Below, in pieces: positions 12,987-23,887 of a stretch of 64,000 nucleotides of DNA; the first letter of the stretch is position 1; every line of letters starts with the position of its first letter. The notes under the pieces were generated by a model that worked only from the letters and a program-made list of their open reading frames with translations, made no database searches and had not been told where the DNA came from. The translations under genes were made by a program, and so were the position numbers. Origin of the DNA: Symsagittifera roscoffensis (Eukaryota; Xenacoelomorpha; Acoela; Convolutidae); the NCBI RefSeq assembly GCF_963678635.1, contig NC_087071.1:18353613-18417612 (forward strand), read 5' to 3'.

Positions 12987-13340
12987 GTTTTCGTGATAAT
13001 ATGTCAGGGTTTCATTGGGTTACCACCACAAAAAGACGAAAAAAGTACCAAACACTCAATTTCTAAACAGAGCATGAACATTACTGAGCCAATAATCAAC
13101 AAATGGTCATATTTCACAATGCCTTACAATCCCGGAACTCTGATAAGAATGAAATTCGGCTTTACTTCTGAAACTACAGAGGGCGCTACAATAACAGTGA
13201 ACGTTTTCTTCACGTTTGGATCGGTTCTGCCCAACGCCATAGCTCACGATTTTATGTTACGGGTTTCAAAAGAAGAACAAAAAACAGTGCTAGTTCGATC
13301 GAACGGTAAAATTCATGCTGATGTTAAATTCTCACCTTAA
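12987..13340 (+). CDS. Probable terminal exon, weak galectin-like similarity
   Basis: An open segment begins right after a TTGCATTTCAG acceptor-like string (ending 12986) and runs 117 codons to a TAA at 13338-13340. Its composition is clearly more coding-like than the flanks. Towards the end, ITVNVFF, then IAHDFMLRV and TVLVRSNGK are spaced like the strands of a galectin carbohydrate-recognition domain (where the family typically has a HFNPR-type motif followed by VVRNS). The canonical His-Asn-Arg sugar-binding residues are not all present, so if it is a galectin relative it is divergent. The 5' exon is not identified; the residues just after the acceptor (VFVIICQGFIGL) are hydrophobic. Alternatives are an unknown secreted protein or a remnant exon. 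Confidence 0.4.
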   Translation, partial: VFVIICQGFIGLPPQKDEKSTKHSISKQSMNITEPIINKWSYFTMPYNPGTLIRMKFGFTSETTEGATITVNVFFTFGSVLPNAIAHDFMLRVSKEEQKTVLVRSNGKIHADVKFSP

Positions 13341-13659
13341 TACCATCCCCTTCCCACTATAGATCGAAATTGTTAATCATTAGATTTCATGCAACAAATC
13401 TATGGAAAATTGCTGTTCATTCATATAATTTTTTAACATCCGTGTTAAATCCGAGTTTTAACTGATTTTTTTGTTATTTTGGCACAACTCCGGTTGATAA
13501 AAAAATGCTTGTCATACAAATTCATACTATGGAAAAGTATCATACAATTACACACAATCCATTTATTAAAACAAAATAGCATTAAAATAGCATGATAATA
13601 ATTTTTTCCAAGGGATTTGTACAAAAGTGGTTTTTACTTAATCTGGAATTGTATGTCAA

Positions 13660-14034
13660 GCTGCGTCCAGACAGTTCGACTAAAGACAATTCAGCCGATT
13701 TGAAATTCAGAGAATTCAGCCAAAAGTATGAGACAATTCAGCCAAAAATAGTGACCGCCGCAGTCGCGCCAACGTGTTGCGAGCTTGCCAACAGAGGGTA
13801 GGACTCTATACGAAATTTTGAGCCGGTTTTCGCCGCGAAGCGGCTACGCGCGCTTAGCGGGCCCACCGGCGACCTTAAACTGAGAAATAACTCCAATTCC
13901 AATTTTTTTCTTTCGAAACTAGCGTTATAAAAAACTGGCTGAATTGTCTCAGGTTGAATTGTCTGTATAATTTTGGCTGAATTGTCTGAATTTCAAATTG
14001 GCTGAATTGTATTTGGCCGAACTGTCTGTGCGCC
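13660..14034. mobile_element. Foldback (MITE-like) element with GC-rich core and 7-bp TSD
   Basis: The direct repeat ATGTCAA at 13653-13659 and 14035-14041 flanks a 375-bp element. The arms are long inverted repeats: CAGACAGTTCG near 13668-13678 pairs with the right end near 14017-14027, and both arms contain several GACAATTCAGCCAA-type units. Between the arms is an unusually GC-rich core (about 13750-13880) containing the small hairpin GCCGCGAAGCGGC. No coding sequence. The core recurs in reverse orientation at about 56945-57090. Confidence 0.85.
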
Positions 14035-14041
14035 ATGTCAA

Positions 14042-16040
14042 ACATTGTATCCATATAAATTTTTTGTGATTCAATTTTAATTTGTGTTTTACCCTGAAAC
14101 ACAACAAGCAAAATTTTTCTCAAATGAGAAAACCAACAGATTGAACGGCATTAAAATTGATTGATATCAAGTTTAAACATTTCAGTTTCACACAAAATTT
14201 ATAACAAAAAATGCACTTTTCTGGTAAAGAGGCCTCAAAAAACGCAGATAATGAAAATCTTGTTTCTGGTTTCAAGTACAATTTTTATTAGGTTAATATT
14301 TTTGTTTCTTGTTCAAGCACAATTTCGGCAATCACAGCGTAGATGTTTTGTAATTCCATCATAAAGTTTTTTACGATACATGTTTCTTTTTCAGACTGGC
14401 CGCAATGCGTATTATTTGCGACATTGTGAATAGCCCAGTGAACCAAATTTTGTAATCAACAGGATCTATGTAACTTGTGTTGGTTGTAATCTCAACCAAA
14501 AAAGAGAAGAAAAAAATAACAAAAAAACAAAATAGATTTGCATTTTTGTTTTAAAAAAATTATGCCATTTTCATGCAATTGTATATACTTAAGAAAGTAA
14601 TGAAAGATATTTCATGCAATTTTCTGTACTCATGGAAGTGCATCAAAATTATTTGATTAAAAAGTATTTCCCAACGAGAATAGTGTGATAAGATTTTTCG
14701 GTCAAGCTGGCCAACCGCTTAATTCTTTTGATTCTTAACAGGAGTTTGATTCCATTTTATACAGTCACGGGACATAGAATTTGCCGTTTTTATTTTTCAA
14801 GCGAGAAAATGAGCAAAATTGTTTCAAGTTTGTGCCATTTTTTCTGCAAATAAAAATTATTCATAGTTAGGTAAATTTTTGACATGTGATAGGTAGAATA
14901 CTTTTATAGACATTGGCTGATAAAAATTCAAAAAAAAAAGATTTTATTTTAAGGCGACGATTAATTAGAGAGGAGTGTTTTATGTACCAAAAATTCCCGT
15001 AAACAGCACAAGCATTTTAAAATTTGAATTTCAAAGTATTCGTTAAAAGAGTAAGGATCTCAGTTAAGCCCTCATTTTTTTTACACCTCACATAAAAAAG
15101 AACAAAAGATTTTGTTAAGCTTTTTAACACAAGTTGACTGGAAGTTCAGCAATTTAAATAAAAAATGCAAAATATTGGAAATAACTTTTGTTCCATAGCT
15201 GAGTTTTTCATTGCTTTTTGAGTAAAAAATATCTTCCGTGTTCCAACGAAAGTTTTTCTTGTTAAATGCAGTCTTATGATTGAGAACGTAGCTATTTTTA
15301 ATTTTTTTAAAACTAATATGCTAAAAAATACCAGTGGGAAAAATTAAATTTTTGGATCCGATTTTTTCCTACTTTTTATATAAAAAAAACTTTCTTATTA
15401 TGATGTAACTAATAGAGTAATTCAAAAAATGTTTTGATCTTGTTCAAGTTTTATTTTGAGTATTTTTCTGAAAGAAAGAATTTTTGTTTAAAACCTGTTT
15501 AATTTTTCTGCGGATTGAATTTGAATTGATTTTATGTTCAATATGTTTAGTTTTTGTTAAACAGAATGGTAGCTGCATTAAAGAGTAACAAAAATGGTTT
15601 TGAGTTTCGATTTGTATTTCAAGGTTCAGAACTTTTAGCGGAACAAAAAATGATAGTCACGAATTTTTTTTTTCAAATTGGCTTAGTTTTTTCAACGGAA
15701 AAATTTCAATCAAAAACATTTTTGAAAGCAGGAGGATGAGTTTTTTTCTTTGATTTCCAAAAATCGATTTTGTTTTTAAAAAATTTCAGTCCTTTAATCG
15801 AGAACTTGTGCCCGAAATAGCTTCAAATAGTTGTTTTTGTAATTAGAAAACTAGGTTAAACTGATTTTAAATAATCTCTCAGTTGGCCGTGCTTTTCAGG
15901 CGATGTGCTCTCAGATGTTTGCTTAGAGGAAAGTGAGTGAAGCAGATTTTGGCATTCTCCAATCATCCAAAGATTGCTCTTAAATACGTTTTAATATCCT
16001 TAACAATTTTTATTATCTAAAAACGTGAACTTGTTCAGAG
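14042..16040. other. No gene seen
   Basis: AT-rich with frequent homopolymers. The short open frames present have no recognisable domain or splice context. Confidence 0.4.
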
Positions 16041-16045
16041 TTTTC

Positions 16046-16555
16046 CCGCACTGAAGTTTCATGGATAATAATCGATTATATTGGATTTTCATTGTCAGTC
16101 TCTATAAAATAACAAAAGTAATCGATACTATCGATTGAGAATGGATTAAAATGAGATTTTTTTAACGCAAAAAAATCTCCATAAAATCGAATATAATCGA
16201 TTATAATCCATCATTTTCAAAAAAAAATATCAAAAGAAAAATAATCCATTTCAGTCTATTATCATGGATTATAATCTAATTATTTAACTCTATTTGTGTG
16301 TTTTTTTTTCATTTTTTCATAACTTTGTAGTTAAAATATTTAGCTTGTTCTCTCCCTTATTTTCATTTTTTCCTAATTTCAATCGAGTTTATGAGAAATC
16401 ACAAAAAGTTACCTATAGATCCCACACCACCCCCCACGCTTACCCGTACTAGAGTTACCCTTACTACAGTTACGCTTACCCGTACTACTGTTACCAGTAC
16501 TTCACTTACCCGTACTGAACTTCGTTTGATAGTACAATTTAAGATTAAAAAGTAA
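16046..16555. repeat. Left half of the GATTAT-rich TIR element
   Basis: It starts with CCCGCACTGAAGTTTCATGGAT, a diverged form of the terminal sequence of the 2471-3325 element, followed by ATAATCGATTATATTGGAT-like repeats and then the C-rich tract CACACCACCCCCCACGC. From about 16430 a short minisatellite based on TTACCCGTACT follows. The right half is missing; capsid-gene tail sequence follows directly. Confidence 0.6.
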
Positions 16556-19500
16556 GATTGATGGTATATTTGCATCTGGGCACTGAATCAATAAAGTCCC
16601 ATTCACAAGACTTATGTACTAGGCAAAGGTTTTTGAACACTGCTTCACAATCTAGGTTGAAGTAATTTCTCTGTTTTTCAATTAAACATCAAACATTGTC
16701 CACTTTTTCTTGAGATTTAGGTCTGAAGAAAAACAAAATAGATAGTGCAGAGAAAATAACGATGAAAAGTCCCAAAAACTTACAATTTTTTATGAACCTG
16801 AAAACTCAAAGAAATTAAACAGTTTTAGCGACTGTTCCGAGTTTGTCAATTTGAGCATTTGATTGATTTTCTCCCAAGACTGAATATTTCCGTTACTCGC
16901 ACTAAGCGAAATTGGAAAAAATTTCAAATTTCAACATATCTCCACTAAATTCTGGATAATGCAACCGTCCAGCTGTATCCTGTGGTTAAGTGAAGTCAAA
17001 AACTAGAATGTAGTGACTTTGAAAACCTTCTACAGGAAGAGCTGGAAAATCTTTGTTAAACTGCATTGCTTTCATTGTTGTAACATAGAGGGGACATGGA
17101 GAAGTTGTTTCGATTGAAGCAAGTGTTCTACCACCCCGAAAAATTCCCAGCTACCTCCAAAGAAATTTTTGATAACTGAAATGACTTTCATGTAAAGTCC
17201 CGCAACAGCAGTTTTTGTAAGCGATGCAAGTGCTAATCTTCATATTGGATCGTTATTGAATGAAATGGTTTTGACGAGTTGGTTTTGACGATTGTACTTG
17301 GAGTGTAATCGATTATAATCCATCATTTTCAAATAAATTTATCAAAGAAAAATATTCCGTTTTAATCCATTATCATGGATTATAACCATTTTATTTAAAT
17401 CTATCTGTGTGTTTTTTTTCATTTTTTCATAATTTTAAAAAACTTAAATTAGTTAGTTTATTCTCTCCCTTAATTTCATTTTTTCCTAATTTCAATCGAT
17501 TTTATGAAAAACTTTAAAAAGTTACCTATAGAGCCCACACCACCCCCCACGCTTACCCGTACTAGAGTTACCCGCACTTCACTTACCCGTACTGAACTTT
17601 GTTTGATAGTACAATTTAGGATTAAAAAGTAAGATTGATGGTTTATTTGCATCTGGTCACTGAATCAATAAAGTCCCATTCACAAGTCTTATGTACTGGG
17701 CAAAGGTTTTTGAATACTGCTTCACAACATACTTTGAAGAAGTTTCTCGGGTTTTCATTTGAACAACATCATTGTCAATTTTTTTGTGAGATTTAGATCT
17801 TTAGGTCTGAAGAAAAGCAAAATAGATAGTACAGAGAAAATAACGATGAAAAGTCCCAAAAAAATACAATTTTTTTGAACCTGAAAACTCAAAGAAAGTA
17901 AACAGTATAGCGACTGTTCCGAGTTTGTCAATTTGAACATTTGATTGACTTTCTCCCAAGACTTAACATTTCCGTTACTCGCACCAAGGGAAATTGGAAA
18001 AATTTTCAATTTTCAAGCTATATCCACTGGATAATCTAACTCTGGATGATGCAACCCTTCAGCCGCATCCTGTGGTTAAGTGAAGTCAGAAACTAGTATA
18101 TAGTGACTTAGAAAACCTTCTTCGGGAAGAGCTGGAAAATCATAGTTAAACTGCATTGCTTTCATTGTTGTAACATAGCGGGGACCAGGCGAAATTGTAT
18201 CTAATGAAGCATTGTTCTTCCAACCCGAAAATTTCTAAGCTCTCTCCAATGAAGTTCTTGATAACTTAAATGACTTCCGTGAAAAGTTCCGGCAACAGCT
18301 GAATTTGTACACATTGCAACTGCTAATCTTCATCTTGGAGCGTTTTTGAATATATTTCCTGTATGAAATGGTTTTGAGGAGTTAGAATGATAAGGGTTCT
18401 CGCTATCGTTTCCATGTAATTTTATTTAGCAGTTTCTATTACCATATTCCGTTGCAACTTTTGATGATCAGATTCAGCAACTAAAATCTTGTCACAATTC
18501 ATCTTACACGAAAGAAGTAGCCCCCTGTACTTCTCTAGATGAAAGCATTAATGAGTTTGAGTTTGAAATGGGTCGTCATCTCTTTGGACATGCGTGATAC
18601 CCATTTTTCTTATGTACTGGGCAAAGGTTTTTGAATACTGCTTCACAACCTACTTTGAAGAAGTTTCTCGGGTTTTCATTTAAACAGCAATCATTGTCAA
18701 TTTTTTTGAGATTTAGATCTTTAGGTCTGAAGAAAAGCAAAATAGATAGTACAGAGAAAATAACGATGAAAAGTCCCAAAAAATTTTAATTTCTTATGAA
18801 CCTGAAAACTCAAAGAAATTAAACAGTATAGCGACTGTTCCGAGTTTGTCAATTTGAAGATTTGATAGGCTTTCTCCCAAGACTTAACATTTCCGTTACT
18901 TGCACCAAGGGAAATTGGAAAAATTTTCAATTTTCAAGCTATCTCCACTGGATAATCTAACTCTGGATAATGCAACCCTTCAGCCGCATCCTGTGGTTAA
19001 GTGAAGTCAGAAACTAGTATATAGTGACTTAGAAAACCTTCTATAGGAAGAGCTGGAAAATCATAGTTAAACTGCATTGCTTTCATTGTTGTAACATAGC
19101 GGGGACCAGGAGAAATTGTATCTAATGAAGCATTGTTCTTCCAACCCGAATAATTCTAAGCTCTCTCCAATGAAGTTCTTGATAACTGAAATGACTTCCG
19201 TGAAAAGTTCCGGCAACAGCTGAATTTGTACACATTGCAACTGCTAACCTTCATCTTGGAGCGTTTTTGAATATATTTCCTGTATGAAATGGTTTTGAGG
19301 AGTTAGAATGATAAGGGTTCTCGCTATCGTTTCCATGTAATTGTATTTAGCAGGTTCTATTACCATATTCCGTTGCAACTTTTGATGATCAGATTCAGCA
19401 ACTAAAATCTTGTCACAATTCATCTTAAACGAAAGAAGTAGCCCCCTGTACGTCTCTAGATGAAAGCATTAATGAGTTCGAATTTGAAATGGGTCGTCAT

Positions 19501-22020
19501 CTCTACTTGGACATGCGTGATACCAATTTCTCTTATGTACTGGGCAAAGGTTTTTGAATACTGCTTCACAACCTACTTTGAAGAAGTTTCTCGGGTTTTC
19601 ATTTAAGCAGCAATCATTGTCAATTTTTTTTGAGATTTAGATCTTTAGGTCTGAAGAAAAGCAAAACAGATAGTACAGAGAAAATAACGATGAAAAGTCC
19701 CAAAAAATTTCAATTTTTTATGAAACTGAAAACTCAAAGAAATTAAACAGTATAGCGACTGTTCCGAGTTTGTCAATTTGAACATTTGATTGACTTTCTC
19801 CCAAGACTTAACATTTCCGTTACTCGCACCAAAGGAAATTGGAAAAATTTTCAATTTTCAAGCTATCTCCACTGGATAATCTAACTCTGGATAATGCAAC
19901 CCTTCAGCCGCATCCTGTGGTTAAGTGAAGTCAGAAACTAGTATATATTAGTATATAGTGACTTAGAAAACCTTCTACGGGAAGAGCTGGAAAATCATAG
20001 TTAAACTGCATTGCTTTCATTGTTGTAACATAGCGGGGACCAGGAGAAATTGTATCTAATGAAGCATTGTTCTTCCAACCCGAATAATTCTAAGCTCTCT
20101 CCAATGAAGTTCTTGATAATTTAAATGACTTCCGTGAAAAGTTTCGGCAACAGCTGAATTTGTACACATTGCAACTGCTAATCTTCATCTTGGAGCGTTT
20201 TTGAATATATTTCCTGTATGAAATGGTTTTGAGGAGTTAGAATGATAAGGGTTCTCGCTATCGTTTTCATGTAATTGTATTTAGCAGGATCTATTACCAT
20301 ATTCCGTTGCAATTTTTGCTGATCAGATTCAGCAACTAAAATCTTGTCACAATTCATCTTACACCAAAGAAGTAGCCCCCTGTACCTCTAGATGAAAGCA
20401 TTAATGAGTTTGAATTTGAAATGGGTCGTCATCTCTACTTGGACATGCGTGATACCCATTTTTCTTATGTACTGGGCAAAGGTTTTTGAATACTGCTTCA
20501 CAACCTACTTTGAAGAAGTTTCTCGGGTTTTCATTTACGCAGCAATCATTGTCAATTTTTTTTGAGATTTAGATCTTTAGGTCTGAAGAAAAGCAAAATA
20601 GATAGTACAGAGAAAATAACGATGAAAAGTCCCAAAAAATTTCAATTTTTTATGAACCTGAAAACTCAAAGAAATTAAACAGTATAGCGACTGCTCCGAG
20701 TTTGTCAATTTGAAGATTTGATAGGCTTTCTCCCAAGACTTAACATTTCCGTTACTCGCACCAAAGGAAATTGGAAAAATTTTCAATTTTCAAGCTATCT
20801 CCACTGGATAATCTAACTCTGGATAATGCAACCCTTCAGCCGCATCCTGTGGTTAAGTGAAGTCAGAAACTAGTATATAGTGACTTAGGAAACCTTCTAC
20901 GGGAAGAGCTGGAAAATCATAGTTAAACTGCATTGCTTTCATTGTTGTAAGATAGCGGGGACCAGGAGAAATTGTATCTAATGATGCATTGTTCTTCCAA
21001 CCCGAATAATTCTAAGCTCTCTCCAATGAAGTTCTTGATAATTTAAATGACTTCCGTGAAAAGTTCCGGCAACAGCTGAATTTGTACACATTGCAACTGC
21101 TAATCTTCATCTTGGAGCATTTTTGAATATATTTCCTGTATGAAATGGTTTTGAGGAGTTAGAATGATAAGGGTTCTCGCTATCGTTTTCATGTAATTGT
21201 ATTTAGCAGGATCAATTACCATATTCCGTTGCAACTTTTGATGATCAGATTCAGCAACTAAAATCATGTCACAATTCATCTTACACGAAAGAAGTAGCCC
21301 CCTGTACCTCTAGATGAAAGCATTAATGAGTTTGAATTTGAAATGGGTCGTCATCTCTACTTGGACATGCGTGATACCCATTTTTCTTACGTACTGGGCA
21401 AAAATTTTTGAATACTGCTTCACGACCTACTTTGAAGAAGTTTCTCGGGTTTTCATTTAAACAGCAATCATTGTCAATTTTTTTTGAGATTTAGATCTTT
21501 AGGTCTGAAGAAAAGCAAAATAGATAGTACAGAGAAAATAACGATGAAAAGTCCCAAAAAATTTCAATTTTTTATGAACCTGAAAACTCAAAGAAATTAA
21601 ACAGTATAGCGACTGCTCCGAGTTTGTCAATTTGAAGATTTGATAGGCTTTCTCCCAAGACTTAACATTTCCGTTACTCGCACCAAAGGAAATTGGAAAA
21701 ATTTTCAATTTTCAAGCTATCTCCACTGGATAATCTAACTCTGGATAATGCAACCCTTCAGCCGCATCCTGTGGTTAAGTGAAGTCAGAAACTAGTATAT
21801 AGTGACTTAGGAAACCTTCTACGGGAAGAGCTGGAAAATCATAGTTAAACTGCATTGCTTTCATTGTTGTAAGATAGCGGGGACCAGGAGAAATTGTATC
21901 TAATGAAGCATTGTTCTTCCATTGTATGAAATGGTTTTGAGGAGTTAGAATGATTAGGGTTCTCGCTATCGTTTCCATGTAGTTGTATTTAGCACGTTCT
22001 ATTACCATATTCCGTTGCAA
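16556..22020 (-). repeat. Tandem array of the 3' part of a Maverick capsid-type gene
   Basis: About six units. Taking CTTATGTACTGGGCAAAGG as the marker, units begin near 16611, 17688, 18609, 19532, 20464 and 21386, so four of the five spacings are 922-932 bp. The first is about 1078 bp because element sequence lies between units one and two. On the minus strand each unit reads through the C-terminal part of the gene annotated at 21480-23046, including TTMKAMQFNYDFPALPVEG and, in another frame, QDAAEGLHYPEL. The later units also carry on the plus strand a piece of the middle of the gene (FEFEMGRHLYLDMRD), inverted relative to the tail. Units 1 and 2 lack this inverted piece. Stops and frameshifts recur in every unit. 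The last unit lacks about 230 bp relative to the others, next to TTGTTCTTCCA at about 21910-21920. Confidence 0.85.
17290..17590. repeat. Second partial GATTAT-rich element between array units
   Basis: AATCGATTATAATCCATC at the left, a pyrimidine-rich middle and the same CACACCACCCCCCACGC and TTACCCGTACT stretches as at 16046-16555, then GAACTTTGTTTGATAG leading into the next capsid-tail unit. The element fragment and tail were therefore duplicated together at least once before the later units amplified without it. Confidence 0.6.
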
Positions 22021-23046
22021 ATTTTGATGATCAGATTCAGCAACTAAAATTTGTAAACCGCGATCAAAAACCAGTTTTCAGACTGACGTTTGGATAATCA
22101 GACAGCATGTAAAAATAGGTTTTGCTCGAATTAAATTAATTCGAACATTGATATCTGGTAGTAAAAATTATCCTCAAAAAAACATATTTCCTCAGTAAAC
22201 GGATGCATTTCAAATGCATCCGGAAACTCTTCTAAACTGTATCCATGACCAGCAAGTATTTTTTACTACTCACTGGCGACCAGTTGAGTTCGTTCGATAC
22301 TTGTTTCTTGCGAGGATACAATCCATTGGTGTTGTAAATCATTGTATTATTAACATGAACTTCGCAATCGGAGAATAAGGAATGTATTAGATTTTTTCCT
22401 TAAGTTAGGTAAGGTTTTGGTTCCTCATCTGAATCATACTCTGATTTTGCTTTGTGTTCTGCTTTTTCTCTCCTGGAAACATCAGAAAATTTTAACTTAA
22501 ATAGTTGAAGTTTTCAACCAAAATGGGTATCACGCATTTCCAAGTAGAGATGACGACCCATTTCAAATTCAAACTCTTTAATGCTTTCATCTAGAGAAGT
22601 ACAGGGGACTACTTCTTTCGTGTAAGATGAAGTGATTTTTTCGAAAACTGTGTCTATATCAAAAACCTCCAAGGAAGCATTTGTAAGAGCCGAAAATGGT
22701 AACTTTGATTCAAACTCATTCCATGTTATCAAAAATGCGTTTGCGGGAGCGACTGTTATTCGACCCAATTTTTTGAGGAATGGATCAGGTTCTACTAGCT
22801 CAACGCTTGGCTTTTTTTTCCACCTACCATTTGTTTCCAAACTGTATTTAATCCCACATCTTTTGCAATTATTTTGAGTTTTTTGCGTCCTTAACAAGTT
22901 CCCCAATCTCTGGAGGGGCAATTCAAACAAGTCTGCTCCAATTCTTCTAGCAGCTAAGACTATATTAAGACTAATAAAGAGGATTGCAGTTCTTCCAAGA
23001 TTTTGCGCATGAGCACCAAAACCTCTACCACGTTGTCTTGCAAGTC
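21480..23046 (-). pseudogene. Maverick/Polinton capsid-type gene (F54H12.2-like), broken
   Basis: The fullest copy of the gene whose tail is repeated at 16556-22020. Reading leftwards on the minus strand: GRGFGAHAQNLGRT (near 23000), a hydrophobic stretch ILFISLNIVLAARR, a CKRCG zinc-ribbon-like pair near 22850, FEFEMGRHLYLEMRDTHFG at 22514-22580, NNTMIYNTNGLYP near 22330, a frameshift, GYSLEEFPDAFEMHPFTE near 22210, and finally the tail motifs below 22020. The order and spacing from FEFEMGRHL onward match the family annotated in animals as F54H12.2-like, which I believe corresponds to the Polinton minor capsid (penton-type jelly-roll) protein. The first part, up to about the zinc-ribbon pair, may be a separate small structural gene fused by loss of a stop. 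It is interrupted by stops and at least one frameshift, so it is not functional. Virion role is inferred from the family. Confidence 0.7.
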
Positions 23047-23399
23047 CTCAAATAACGGGATAATAACTGAAACTTGAGCAATCCTTTCGTATGAAGTATA
23101 AAAGAAAAATGATTATTCGAAATCCCGTGGAACGAGAGAGCAACTCGTGTAGTTTTTGCAGACACAAACGGATTTTTTTCACCTGTACTATCTCCTAATT
23201 CTATCTTAAAACAATCGAAAAAATTTTTAAAAAAGTTTTTTAATTTGTAATTTTGCCAAGGACTGATAAGTAATTTACTGTCCTGTAGATATTATATCTC
23301 CATTTTCAACTTTGAATATGAATGGAATACAACGCAATTGAGGAGTTTATGGTTTACCGACAATGTTAAAATCTATAATATTATATCACGAAAGAATAC

Positions 23400-23722
23400 T
23401 GATAATGATACAGTCCTGTGTCACTCATTATATCCACTGTTCGATTTTTTTTCTAAGAATATGACTCAAGTCAGAGCTTTGAATTATAATTACTGATTGA
23501 TCCTCGGGTAAATGAACGACTTTTTTGTGTACTTTTATCTACTGATACATATATTCCGTTATATTCAAAAGCTTGAGCAACTAGACTTTCTCGGACTTCG
23601 TTGTTCATGTCTATAACTATATCAATAATACTCGGATATAATCTTGGTTCAAGATTGATCGGTTCAATCTTTCTTTTCTCTTCAGAATTTTTTTTTGCAA
23701 TCTAGGTATGTAAAATTTCCCT
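23400..23722 (-). pseudogene. Maverick-associated structural-protein fragment
   Basis: A minus-strand frame reads LEPRLYPSIIDIVIDMNNEV and then QAFEYNGIYVSVDKSTQK. After a frame change HLPEDQSVIIIQSSDLSHIL follows. These read as real protein, and the position between the integrase and the capsid-type gene, on the same strand, fits the virion module of a Maverick. I recall this kind of sequence from nematode Maverick-associated hypothetical proteins but cannot name its role. It is frameshifted and short at both ends. Confidence 0.5.
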
Positions 23723-23887
23723 CTGTAAGAATTTTGTACAAAGCAGGTTTTTATTTTTCTGAAACAGCAACCTCCCATTCTCTTTTCAATTGAAATAAGC
23801 GTTGGAAACTAGCTCAATAGTAAAAAAAAATTCAAGACAACTGATCAATATAAACTTAATTTAAAAAAATTGCCCTTATTTTGACCA

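Noticed and set aside
13660-14034. Possible SINE, because of a GTTCGA word and short length
   Set aside because: No A-box and B-box pair at tRNA-like spacing, no A-rich tail, and clear inverted-repeat ends with a target duplication point to a DNA element.
16430-16520. TTACCC-type repeats that could suggest interstitial telomere sequence
   Set aside because: The unit is TTACCCGTACT(A/G), not the nematode TTAGGC repeat, and it recurs only inside the GATTAT-rich element.
22632-22877. 81-codon plus-strand frame
   Set aside because: It is the antisense of the capsid-type gene, whose minus-strand reading has the family motifs.
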